Source: Branchipolynoe longqiensis (lineage: Eukaryota > Annelida > Polychaeta > Phyllodocida > Polynoidae). Taken from it: 64,000 nt of DNA. The stretch covers positions 65,279,593-65,343,592 of the forward strand of contig CM059192.1 of assembly GCA_030323885.1 (NCBI GenBank), given 5' to 3'. A model generated the notes under the pieces. It ran no database searches, had not been told where the DNA came from, and saw only the letters and a list, made by a program, of their open reading frames with translations. The position numbers and the translations under genes are program-made. The first letter of the stretch is position 1; every line of letters begins with the position of its first letter. This document shows, in pieces, positions 33,590 through 43,839 of the stretch.

Positions 33590-33747
33590 GTGGGGAATGA
33601 GTTCATCAGGGGCGTCTCGGGCGGAGAGCGGAAGCGAACAAATATCGGCATGGAGCTGATCATCTCCCCGAAGGTTCTCTTCCTAGACGAGCCTACGACG
33701 GGCCTGGATGCCAGCACGGCCAACGCAGTCATGCTGCTGCTTTTCAG
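33590..33747 (+). CDS. ABCG2: ABCG2-like exon 5: signature and Walker B
   Basis: Starts after tgcttcaag and ends with TTTTCAG before gtgagt; phase 0 in, phase 2 out. It encodes [20 protein letters not shown], then [28 protein letters not shown] is the ABC signature (residues about 313-320). [12 protein letters not shown] holds Walker B, the catalytic Glu (about 338) and the D-loop. All catalytic residues are intact. The acceptor is unusual: the AG is CAAG with a weak pyrimidine stretch, and the upstream sequence is a SINE. Confidence 0.95.
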
Positions 33748-34177
33748 GTGAGTCCTGTTCAGGTGTGTCCTATTCAGGTGTCCTGTTCAGTTGGGTCATA
33801 TTCAGGTGTCCTGTTCAGTTGAGTCCTGCTCAGGTGTCTTCTGTTCAGGTAAGTCTTGTTCATGTAAGTCCTGTTTAGGTGTGTCCTGCTAAGGCGAGTC
33901 CTGTTCAGTTGGGTCCGGTTCAGGTGAGTCATGTTCAAGTGAATCCTGTTTAGGTGTGTCCTGTTTAGTTGTGTCCTGTTCAGGTGAGTCATGTTCAAGT
34001 GAATCCTGTTTAGGTGTGTCCTGTTTAGTTGTGTCCTGTTCAGGTGAGCCCTGTTCAGTTGGGTCATGTTCAGGGGAGTCATGTTCAGGTGTGTCCTGTT
34101 CAGGTTGGTCCTGCTCAGGTGTGTCCTGTTCAGGTGTGTCCTGTTCAGGTGGGTACTGCGCAGGTGGGTCCTGTTCA
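33748..34177. repeat. 15-bp CCTGTTCAGGTGAGT array at the exon 5 donor
   Basis: The array starts at the splice donor itself: the exon end TTCAG plus GTGAGTC recurs as CTGTTCAGGTGAGTC every 15 bp. The same repeat continues at 36583-36673 and 38485-39075 on the far sides of two F1 elements. Confidence 0.9.
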
Positions 34178-36582
34178 GGGCCCGTATGCATGACAAGTTA
34201 GTTATCGCCCCCGGGGGTAAGGACCGAGTTCGGGGTAGCTACCTCCGGGGGTTAGAAATGGGTCATGGGGTATGCATGAGGCCAAAGCGGTGAGGAGGTA
34301 GTTACCCTAGCAGTTATTTATAAATTTGGGAAATCCCTCTGCGTTTGTAGCCATATATTAGGCTCAAATCTATTAAATGCGACCATATTTAACAGAATTA
34401 CATACACAATAACTGATATTTCATGAAATTAACCCTAAATTCGAAGCAATATTAATGCTGCCGCCGCAACGGCAGCGATATTAATATTTTCGAATCGACG
34501 AATGCAAGCAACCGCCGCCGCCGCCAGTAATGGCCCTGTCACACTACAATGTTTCTCACCGGCGACCCGTCAGCGTTGAAAATATAATTAAAGTGTCGAG
34601 AAACGTTAAACTTTTAGGGGAAATATGGGGAAATTGGACGTTGGCACAGCGTGTCAGTAGCTGTGTCTCTGTCTGTCTCTGTGTCTGTGTCTGTGTCTGT
34701 GTCTGTGTATGTCTCTGTGTCTGTGTCTCTGTCTGTGTCTCTGTCTTTGTCTCTGTGTCTCTGTCTCTGTCTGTGTCTCTGTGTCTGTCTCTGTCTGTGT
34801 CTCTGTATGTGTCTCTGTGTCTGTGTCTGTGTCTGTGTCGGTGTCGGTGTCTCTGTGTCTGTCTGTGTCTCTGTTTGTGTCTCTGTGTCTGTGTCTCTGT
34901 CTGTGTCTCTGTCTGTGTCTGTGTGTCTGTGTCTCTGTGTCTGTGTCTCTGTGTCTGTGTCTGTGTCTCTGTGTCTGTGTCTCTGTCTGTGTCTGTCTGT
35001 GTATGTGTCTGTGTCTGTGTCTCTGTCTGTGTCTCTGTGTCTGTGTCTCTGTCTGTGTCTCTGTGTCTCTGTGTCTGTCTCTGTCTGTGTCTCTGTCTGT
35101 GTCTCTGTGTCTCGGTCTGTGTCTCTGTGTCTGTGTCTCTGTCTGTGTCTCTGTGTCTGTCTCTGTATGTGTCTCTGTCTGTGTCTCTGTCTGTGTCTCT
35201 GTGTCTCTGTCTCTCTCTGTGTCTCTGTGTCTGTGTCTCTGTCTGTGTCTCTGTGTCTCTGTCTCTGTCTCTGTGTCTGTCTCTGTATGTGTCTCTGTAT
35301 GTGTCTCTGTCTGTGTCTGTGTCTCTGTGTCTGTGTTTGTGTCTGTGTCTCTGTGTCTGTGTCTGTGTCTGTGTCTGTGTCTCTGTGTCTGTGTCTCGGT
35401 CTGTGTCTCTGTGTCTGTCTCTGTATGTGTCTCTGTATGTGTCTCTGTCTGTGTCTGTGTCTGTGTCTCTGTGTCTGTGTCTCTGTGTCTGTGTCTCTGT
35501 GTATGTGTCTCTGTCTGTGTCTCTGTCTGTGTCTGTGTCTGTGTCTGTGTCTCTGTCTGTGTCTCCGTCTGTCTGTGTCTGTGGCTGTCTGTGTCTGTGT
35601 CTGTGTCTGTGCCTCTGTCTCTCTCTCTCTGAGACACAGAGACACACACACACACAGACACAGACAGAGACACATACAGAGACAGACAGAGAGACACAGA
35701 CAGAGACACACACACAGACAGAGACACAGACAGAGACACATACAGAGACACAGACACAGACACAGAGACACAGACAGAGACACAGACAGAGACACAGACA
35801 CAGAGATACAAACAGAGACACAGACAGAGACACATACAGAGACAGACACAGATACACAGACAGAGACAGACACAGACAGACACACAGACACAGAGACACA
35901 GACAGAGACACATACAGAGACACATACAGAGACAGACACAGAGCCACAGACAGAGACACAGACACAGAGACACAGACACAGACACAGACACAGACAGACA
36001 CAGAGACACATACAGAGACACAGACACAGAGACAGAGACACAGACACAGAGACAGAGACACAGAGACACAGACAGACACAGAGACACAGACAGAGACACA
36101 GACAGAGACGTTTCACCAAAAAAGGACACACGTCGCCGCGCGTTGGCGAGAAACGTCGTAGTGTGACAGGGGTATATGGAAAGCGACGTCGAGGCGGTGG
36201 CGGCGATGGACAGTATGGATATCGACATCCATGCGCCGGCGGCGGCAATTTGCTAACTTTACATTCGTCGATTCGACACTATTAATATCGCCGCCAATGC
36301 GGCGGTAGACTTAATAACGGTTCCAATTTAGGGTTTAATTGATAAAATTTCACTTATTGCATATGTAATTCTGTTAAATATGATCGCATTCAATAGATTT
36401 GGCCCGAGTCGGTCCCTACCCCAGCCCTTATACCTGCTACTGGGTGGGGGTAGCTTACCCGACTTTTACCCCCCGGGGTATCCTTACCCCGGTCACATGC
36501 ATAGCAACTTTTCGCCCCTACCCCGGAAATCCCCACTACCCCGAGAGGTAGAGCGCTACCCCCGCGTCATGCATACAGCCCC
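34178..36582. mobile_element. F1 TIR element, copy with nested foldback
   Basis: The left end GGGCCCGTATGCATGAC and right end GCGTCATGCATACAGCCCC are inverse. The core matches the palindrome at 28117 (GGAAATCCCTCTGCGT, AACAGAATTACATAC, (CCG)n) but is split at its centre by a second element (34532-36172). Confidence 0.78.
34532..36172. mobile_element. Foldback element F2 with GTGTCTCT arms
   Basis: The termini CCTGTCACACTACAATGTTT and AAACGTCGTAGTGTGACAGG are inverse complements extended to about 27 bp. Between them a (TCTGTGTC)n tract (about 34650-35630) meets its own reverse complement (GACACAGA)n (35631-36110) at a CTCTCTCTGAGA centre. The element can fold into a very long hairpin. It sits at the middle of an F1 core, apparently at a TA. 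Frames of more than 500 codons exist in all directions and are simple-repeat artefacts. Confidence 0.8.
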
Positions 36583-36673
36583 TGTTGGGTCGTGAACAGG
36601 TGGGTCCTGTTCAGATGGGTCCTGTTCAGGTGAGTCCTGCTCAGGTGGGTCCTGTTCAGGTTGGTCCTGCTCA
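36583..36673. repeat. 15-bp TCCTGTTCAGGTGGG array between F1 copies
   Basis: Six units of the exon 5 donor repeat between two F1 elements. Confidence 0.85.
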
Positions 36674-38484
36674 GGGGCCGTATGCATGACGAGTCAGTTA
36701 TCGCCCCCGGGGATAAGGACCGAGTTCGGGGTAGCTATCGCCTGGGGTAGGAAATGGGTCATGGGGTATGCATGAGGCCAAATCGGCGAGGAGGTAGGTA
36801 CCCTAGCAGTTATTTATAGATTTGGGAAATCCCTCTGCGTTTGTAGCCATATATTAGGCTCAAATATATTAAATGCGATCATATTTAACAGAATTACATA
36901 CCCAATAAGTGAAATTTGATCAATTTAACCCTAAATTCGAAACGTTATTAAGGCTCCCGCCCCATTGGCGGCGATATTAATAGCTATATTTTCGAATCGA
37001 CGAACCTACAGTAAACAAACCGCCGCCGCCGCCAGTAATGGCCTTTTCACACTACGACGTTTCTCACCGGCGACCCGTCAGCGTTGAAAATAAAATTAAA
37101 GCGTCGAGTCTGTGTCTCTGGCTGTGTCTCTGTGTCTCTGTCTCTGTCTCTGTCTCTGTCTCTGTCTGTGTCTCTGTGTCTGTGTCTCTGTCTGTGTCTG
37201 TGTCTGTGTCTGTCTCTGTATGTGTCTCTGTCTGTGTCTCTCTCTGTGTCTCTGTGTCTGTCTCTGTATGCATCTCTGTGTCTCTGTCTGTGTCTCTGTA
37301 TGTGTCTCTGTCTGTGTCTCTGTCTGTGTCTCTGTGTCTGTCTCTGTATGTGTCTCTGTCTGTGTCTCTGTGTCTCTGTATGTGTCTCTGTCTGTGTCTC
37401 TGTGTCTCTGTATGTGTCTCTGTCTGTGTCTCTGTCTGTGTCTCTGTGTCTGTCTCTGTATGTGTCTCTGTCTGTGTCTCTGTGTCTCTGTCGGTGTCTC
37501 TGTCTGTGTCTGCGTCTGTCTCTGTATGTGTCTGTGTCTGTGTCTCTGTTTGTGTCTGTGTCTCTGTCTGTGTCTCCGTGTCTGTGTCTCTGTCTCTGTG
37601 TCAGTCTCTGTATGTGTATCTGTCTGTGTCGCTGTCCATGTCTCTGTCTGTGTCTCTGTCTGTGTCTATGTCTGTGTCTTCGTCTGTCTCTGTCTGTGCC
37701 TCTGTCTCTCTCTCTCTGAGACACACACACAGACACACACACAGAGACACATAGACACACACAGATACACAGAGACATGCACACATACACAGAGACACAC
37801 ACAGAGACACAGAGAGAGACAGAGACACAGACAGAGACACAGACAGAGACACAGACACAGACACAGATACACAGACAGAGACACAGACACAGAGACACAG
37901 ACACAGAGACACAGACACAGAGACACAGACAGAGATACATACAGAGAGACACAGACAGAGACACATACAGAGACAGACACAGAGACACAGAGACACAGAG
38001 AGACACAGACAGAGACACATAAAGAGACAGACACAGACAGAGACACATACACAGAGACACAGACAGACACAGAGACACAGACAGAGACACATACACAGAC
38101 AGAGACACAGACACAGAGACACAGACAGAGAGACACAGACAGAGACACAGACAGAGACACAGACACAGAGACACAGACACAGAGACACAGACAGAGAGAC
38201 ACATACAGAGACAGACACAGAGACACAGGCACAGACAGAGAGACACAGACAGAGACACATACAGAGAGAGACACAGAGACACAGACAGAGACACAGACAG
38301 AGAGACACAGACACAGACACAGACCTGCCTTATACCTGCTACTGGGTAGGGGTAGCTTACCCAACTTTTACCCCCCGGGGTATCCTTACCCCGGACACAT
38401 GCATAGCAACTTTTCGCCGCTACCCCGGAAATCCCCACTACCCCGAGAGGTAGAGCGCTACCCCCGCGTCATGCATATGGGCCC
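36674..38484. mobile_element. F1 TIR element, second copy, right side rearranged
   Basis: The left end GGGGCCGTATGCATGACGAG and the flanking core are nearly identical to the copy at 34178, including the nested F2 at the same position (GCCAGTAATGGCC). On the right the F2 terminus and the F1 half-core are deleted, so the F2 right arm joins F1 sequence at CAGACCTGCCTTATACC. The end is ATGCATATGGGCCC. Confidence 0.75.
37041..38325. mobile_element. F2 foldback, second copy, right terminus lost
   Basis: The left terminus CACACTACGACGTTTCTCAC is followed by (TCTGTGTC)n (37108-37718), a CTCTCTCTGAGA centre and (GACACAGA)n (37719-38321). The two arms are of equal length (about 600 bp), unlike the first copy. 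Confidence 0.75.
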
Positions 38485-39075
38485 TGGTGGGTCCTGTTCA
38501 GGTTGGTCCTGCTCAGGTGGGTCCTGTTCAGTTGGGTCCTGTTCAGTTGGGTCCTGTTCAGGTGGGTCCTGTTCAGGTTGGTCCTGCTCAGGTGGGTCCT
38601 GTTCAGGTTGGTCCTGCTCAGGTGGGTCCTGTTCAGTTGGGTCCTGTTCAGTTGGGTCCTGTTCAGGTGGGTCCTGTTCAGGTTGGTCCTGCTCAGGTGG
38701 GTCCTGTTAAGGTTGGTCCTGCTCAGGTGGGTCCTGTTCAGTTGGGTCCTGTTCAGTTGGGTGCTGTTCAGGTGGGTCCTGTTCAGTTGGGTGCTGTTCA
38801 GTTGGGTCCTGTTCAGGTGAGCCCTGCTCAGGTGAGTCCTGATCAGGTGGGTCCTGTTCAGGTGGGTCCTGTTCAGGTGGGTCCTGCTCAGGTGGGTCCT
38901 GTTCAGGTGAGTCTTATTCAGGTGGGTCCTGTTCAGTTGGGCCCTTCCAGGTGTGTCTTGTTCATCTGTCTTGTTCAGGTGTGTCCCGCTCAGGTGAGCC
39001 TTGTGCAGGTGTATCTTGTTTAGTTAGGTCGTGTTCAATTAGGTCTTGTTCAAATGTGTTCTGTTCAGTTGGGTC
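38485..39075. repeat. 15-bp TCCTGTTCAGGTGGG array, right block
   Basis: About 38 units, with TTCAGTTGGG and CTCAGGTGGG variants in a higher-order pattern. Confidence 0.9.
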
Positions 39076-39134
39076 CCGTTCAAGTGTGTATGCACTAAGT
39101 GAACCGGAAACTGCGTGTGCCCTCTGATCACTGC

Positions 39135-39485
39135 GTCCCACAAGACGCGGTGACCGAATCGGCAGAGCACACACAGGCTTCCCATGTGTCGGTAGGGCAT
39201 TTGATTCCCAGTCGAGTCAAACTGCTGATTGGAGATAATGGTCAGGTTATCAAATTGATACTTGTCGCTTCTTAGCCTGGTGCTCGGCATTAATAAGATA
39301 GGGCAAGGACTCGTTAGCTCAGTGTCCGGATAATGTGACTGAGTGGGATATTGGGTCATGGTGCCAGCGGCCTGATTTCCCAGTGAGGCAGCACAATAAA
39401 GTTGTCATGAATACGCACTGTCACAAATCAGTACCCATCCTGACACAACCTTAGATGTTGCCAGGACGTAAAACTCCAACAACCA
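39135..39485 (+). mobile_element. S1 SINE, sense, just upstream of exon 6
   Basis: Head near CGCGGTGACCGAATCGGCAG, body, and tail GTTGCCAGGACGTAAAACTC. It contains a 20-bp interruption (GATTGGAGATAATGGTCAGG) that also occurs in the dispersed repeat at 40870. It ends about 90 bp before the acceptor. Confidence 0.8.
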
Positions 39486-39574
39486 ACATCTTCTCTGCCC
39501 TCAAAACTCCCTTCCGGCTGGTTGCCGCGAGTCTGTGAAAGGAGAAGTAAGATTTTTGTTTTATTTACTTTTAG

Positions 39575-39726
39575 ACTTGGACGGCAGGGAAGGACCATCA
39601 TCTTTTCGATTCACCAACCTCGCTACGGTATCTTTCGACTGTTCAACAGACTGGTGCTGCTCTCCCGTGGTCACGTGGTGTACCAGGGCCCATCGGACCA
39701 GGCACTGGAGTACTTCTCGTCTATAG
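39575..39726 (+). CDS. ABCG2: ABCG2-like exon 6: H-loop
   Basis: Bounded by tacttttag and gtacgt, phase 2 in and phase 1 out. It reads LGRQGRTIIFSIHQPRYGIF, then RLFNRLVLLSRGHVVYQGPS and EYFSSIG. FSIHQPR holds the switch histidine (residue about 370) that senses the ATP gamma-phosphate. The following segment ends the nucleotide-binding fold. Confidence 0.95.
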
Positions 39727-39756
39727 GTACGTAGACGCCCCAGTCGGCGACTGTCA

Positions 39757-39945
39757 CATACTAGGTTGGTTGTTGGAGTTTTACGTCCTTGCAACATCTA
39801 TGGGTCATATCAGGACGGGTACCAACTTGTGACAGTGCTCACTCGTGGTGACTTTATTCATAGTGCTGCCCCACAGGGAAATCAGCCGCCAACACCATGA
39901 CCCGACATCCCACTCAGTCACATTATCCTGACACTGTGTTCAGCG
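39757..39945 (-). mobile_element. S1 SINE, tail and body, antisense
   Basis: TTGGAGTTTTACGTCCTTGC through CACATTATCCTGACACTG; no head. A further tail scrap (TTTACGTCCTAGCAACATC) lies at about 40000-40025. Confidence 0.8.
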
Positions 39946-40059
39946 TGTGTATAGACAGTATAGCCTGCATAGCCTATATAGACTGTTTTTTTTTGTTTTT
40001 TTTACGTCCTAGCAACATCTAAGGTAATATACCCTGTATAGACTGTGTAACAATCTAAC

Positions 40060-40790
40060 ATGTGCAGCATGTGTCCAGCATGTGTGTATACTACACAGAA
40101 CAGACTGTGCAGTCAGTGTGCAGCATGTGTGTGCCCTGTGTGTACCCTGTGTGCGTTCTGTGTCTACCCTGTGTGTACCCTATGCGTACCATTTGGTACG
40201 CATAGGGTACACATATGTGTATGTACCTTGTGTAGCATGTGTGTACCCGGTGTGTACCCAGTATGCACCCAGTGTGAACCCTGTGTGTACCATGTGTGTA
40301 CCCTGTGTGTACCATGTGTGTACCCTGTATGTACTCTGTGTACCATATGTATGCCCCGTGTGTGTAATGTGTGTACCCCGTGTGTGTCATGTGTGTACCA
40401 TGTGTGTACCATGTGTGTATCATATGTGTACCATGTGTGTACCATGTGAGTACTCTGCGTGTACCCTGTTTGTGCCCAGTGTGTACCTGGTATGTACCTT
40501 ATGTATACTCTGTATATCCTGTTGTATTCTGTGTGCACCATGTGTGTACTCTGTGTGTACTCTGTGTGTACCCTGTGTGTACTCTGTCTGTACCCAGTGT
40601 GTACTCTGTGTGTACCTTGTGTATATCCTGTGTGGCCCATGTTTGCACTATGTGTGTACCCTGCGTACCTTCTGTGTACTATCTATGTACCATGTGTACC
40701 CTTGTGCACCATGTGTGCACCATGTGTGTACCCTGTGTATACCCTTATGTAGCCTGTTTGTACCCTCTGTGTACTCTGTGTGCCCTGTTG
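40060..40790. repeat. GTGTGTACCCTGTGTGTACC array, block 1
   Basis: About 60 units of 11-12 bp (TGTGTACCATG/TGTGTACCCTG). Frames on both strands are open for 100-260 codons because of composition. Confidence 0.92.
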
Positions 40791-40869
40791 TAAAATATTC
40801 CGATAAAACGCATTGGTGGGGAATGCAAATAGTCTATAATGGTGATATTGATAGTGTGTAAGGACCTCA

Positions 40870-41130
40870 AGAGCTCTACTCACTACCCCCTCCCCCCAAC
40901 TGTTAATCACGGATCACCACACACACAGCTCAGGCAGGTGCAGGACAAGCAGCCACACGGCATGGTGGTGGTGGGTAGATCACAGTAGTCATGGTGACCC
41001 AAGAATGCTTACTGTTCATTGGTGGAACTATAAATGCTTGTTGCTGATTGGAGATAATGGTCAGGTGGTATGCCATACCAGATCCATGTGCCACTATATA
41101 ATAATAAACCTGAGGGTACAATCTCTCACT
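40870..41130. repeat. Dispersed 270-bp repeat, inverted copy at 54680
   Basis: GAGCTCTACTCACTACCCCC through GGTGGTATGCCATACCAGAT to AATAAACCTGAGGGTAC; 54680-54955 is its reverse complement with moderate divergence. Class unknown. Confidence 0.75.
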
Positions 41131-41224
41131 CTACTTTCATTCTTTATACTCTTCCTTTCTCTTCTTGCCTGTTTTGATTTCATAAAGCCTTCCTACACAA
41201 CCACAGATGCCAGCAGTCGACTTT

Positions 41225-42005
41225 ACACTGTGTTTATTCTGTGTGCCCTGTGTTTACTCTGTGTGCCCTGTGTTTAATTTGTGTGTATCCTGGTTGTACC
41301 CTTGTGTACCATGTGTGTACCAGTGTGTACCATGTGTGTACCATGTGTGTACCCTGTATGTACAATGTGTGTACTCAGTGTGTACACTGTATGTCACCTG
41401 TGTGTACCCTATGTGTACCATGTATGTACCATGTGTGCACCATGTGTGTACCATGTGTATAACCTGTGTGTACCTTGTGTGTACCATGTGTGTACCATGT
41501 ACGTGCCATGTGTGTACACTGTGTGGCCAGTGTGTACCTGGTGTGTACCCTGTAGGTATCCTGTGTGTATTCAGGGTGGACCATGTGTGTACCGTGTGTG
41601 TACCTTGTTTGTGACCAGTATGTAGGTGGTTTATACCTTGTGTGTACTTTGTGTTTACTCTGTGTATATTATGTGTGTACCCTTGTGTACCCTGTGTGTA
41701 CCCAGTGTGTATTCTGTGTGGACCATGTGTGTAGTCTCTATGTATGCTGTGTGTACCACATGTGTAACCTGTGTGTACCCTGTGTGTACCATGTGTCTAC
41801 ACTGTGTGTACTCAGTGTGCACCTTATGTATACCATGTGTGTATCCAGTGTGTACCCTGTGTACCGTGTGTGTATCCTATGTCACCCTGTGTGTACCACT
41901 GTGTGTACCATCTGTGCATCCTTGTGTACCAAGTGTGTACCATGTGTGAACCCTGTATGTACCCTGTGTGTACCATGTATGTACCCTGTGTGTACCCTCT
42001 GTGCA
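41225..42005. repeat. GTGTACC array, block 2
   Basis: The same 11-12 bp units as block 1. It runs straight into the longer unit carrying the exon 7 acceptor. Confidence 0.92.
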
Positions 42006-42009
42006 GCAT

Positions 42010-43593
42010 GTGTATAATACCATATACGGTACCTTTCAGGTGACCAGTGCGATAACCATGACAACCCTGTGCAGCCTGTGTTTACCGCGTGTGTACAATG
42101 AGTGTAGACCATATACAGTACCTTTCAGGTTACCAGTGTGATAACATTGACAACCCTGTGTAGCCTGTGTGTACCGTGTGTATACCATGTATGTGTACCA
42201 TATACGGTACCTTTCAGCTTATCAGTGTGATAACCATGACAATCCTGTGCAGAGCCTGTGTGTACCGTGTGTGTACTGTGTGTACCATATTCGGTACCTT
42301 TCAGGTTACCAGTGTGATAACCATTACAACCCTTGCAGCCTGTGTGTACCGTGTGTGTACCGTGTGTGTACCATATAGGTTACCAGTATGATAACCATTC
42401 CAACCCTGTGCAGCCTGTGTGACCATGTGTGTACCATGTGTGTGTACCAAAAACGGGACCTTTCAGGATACCAGTGTGATAACCATGACAACCCTGTGCA
42501 GCCTGTGTGTACTGTGTGTGTACCATGTGTGAGCCATATACGGTACCTTTCAGGTTACAAGTGTGATAACCATGACAACACTGTGCAGCCTGTGTTTACC
42601 GTGTGAACAATGTGTGCAGACCATATACAGTACCTTTCAGGTTACCAGTGCAATAACCATGACAATGCTGTGCAGCCTGTGTGTACCGCGTGTGTACAAT
42701 GAGTGTAGACCATACACAGTACCTTTCAGGTTACCAGTGTGATAACCATGACAACCCTGTGCCGCCTGTGTGTACCGTGTGTGTACCGTGTGTGTACCAT
42801 GTCTGTGTACCATATACCGTACCTTTCAGGTTACCGTTGTGATAACCATGACAACCCTGTGCAGCCTGTGTATACCTTGTGTGTGCCATGTGTGTGTACC
42901 ATATATGGTACCTTCCAGGTTACCAGTGTGATAACCATGACAACCCAGTGTAGCCTATGTGTACCGTGTGTGTACCATATACGGTACCTTTCAGGTTACC
43001 AGTGTGATAACCATGACAACCCTGTAAGCATGTGTACCGTGTGTGTACCATGTGTGTATGATATACGGTACCTTTCAGGTTACCAATGTGATAACCCTGT
43101 ACAACCTGTGTGTACCGTGTGTGTACCATGTGTGTGTACCATATACGGTACCTTTCAGGTTACCAGTGTGATAACCATGACAACCTTGTAAGCCTGTGTA
43201 CCGTGTGTGTACCATGTGTGTACGATATACGGTACCTTTCAGGTTACCAATGTGATAACCATGACAACCCTGTACAACCTGTGTGTACCGTGTGTGTACC
43301 ATGTGTGTGTACCATATACGGTACCTTTCAGGTTACCAGTGTGATAACCATGACAACCCTGTAAGCCTGTGTACCATGTGTGTACCATGTGTGTACCATG
43401 TACGGTACCTTTCAGGTTACCAATGTGATAACCATGACAACCCTGTACAACCTGTGTGTACCGTGTGTGTACCATGTGTGTGTAACATATACGGTACCTT
43501 TCAGGTTACCAATGTGATAACCATGACAACCCTGTACAACCTGTGTGTACCGTGTGTGTACCATGTGTGTGTTCCATATACAGTACCTTTCAG
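42010..43593. repeat. Array duplicating the exon 7 3' splice site
   Basis: About 18 units of 78-102 bp. Each contains TACGGTACCTTTCAG, then GTTACCAGTGTGATAACCAT and GACAACCCTG, followed by GTGTACC filler. The part after CAG equals the first 30 or so bases of exon 7, so every unit carries an acceptor plus the start of the exon. The last unit is the true exon 7. Confidence 0.93.
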
Positions 43594-43689
43594 GTTACCA
43601 GTGTGATAACCATGACAACCCTGCTGACTTCTTCTTGGACATCATCAACGGTGACTCGACGGCCGTGCAGCGAAGCAAGATAATCTCAG
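43594..43689 (+). CDS. ABCG2: ABCG2-like exon 7: end of ATPase domain
   Basis: Chosen as the last acceptor of the array, because only here does the exon continue into NPADFFLDIINGDSTAVQRS, the conserved ABCG2 segment linking the ATPase domain to the connector. Ends before gtatgt; phase 1 in and out. It reads GYQCDNHDN, then the motif above and KIIS. Confidence 0.95.
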
Positions 43690-43839
43690 GTATGTGGCAG
43701 AGCCAAGTGCTCCTTGGGCGTCAGTATTGGTGTGTGTACGTGTGTATGCGTGTGTGTTGCTATGCTGTGTGTGTACTTATTGGAGTTACAGGTGGCCTTA
43801 GTGTCTGTTTGGTGTTGGTCTCACAGTATGTACTGTGAA

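Noticed and set aside
34530..38710. Open frames above 500 codons on both strands (SVSLCLCL or TQRHRQRH patterns)
   Set aside because: Pure products of TCTGTGTC/GACACAGA simple repeats in foldback elements; open in all six frames.
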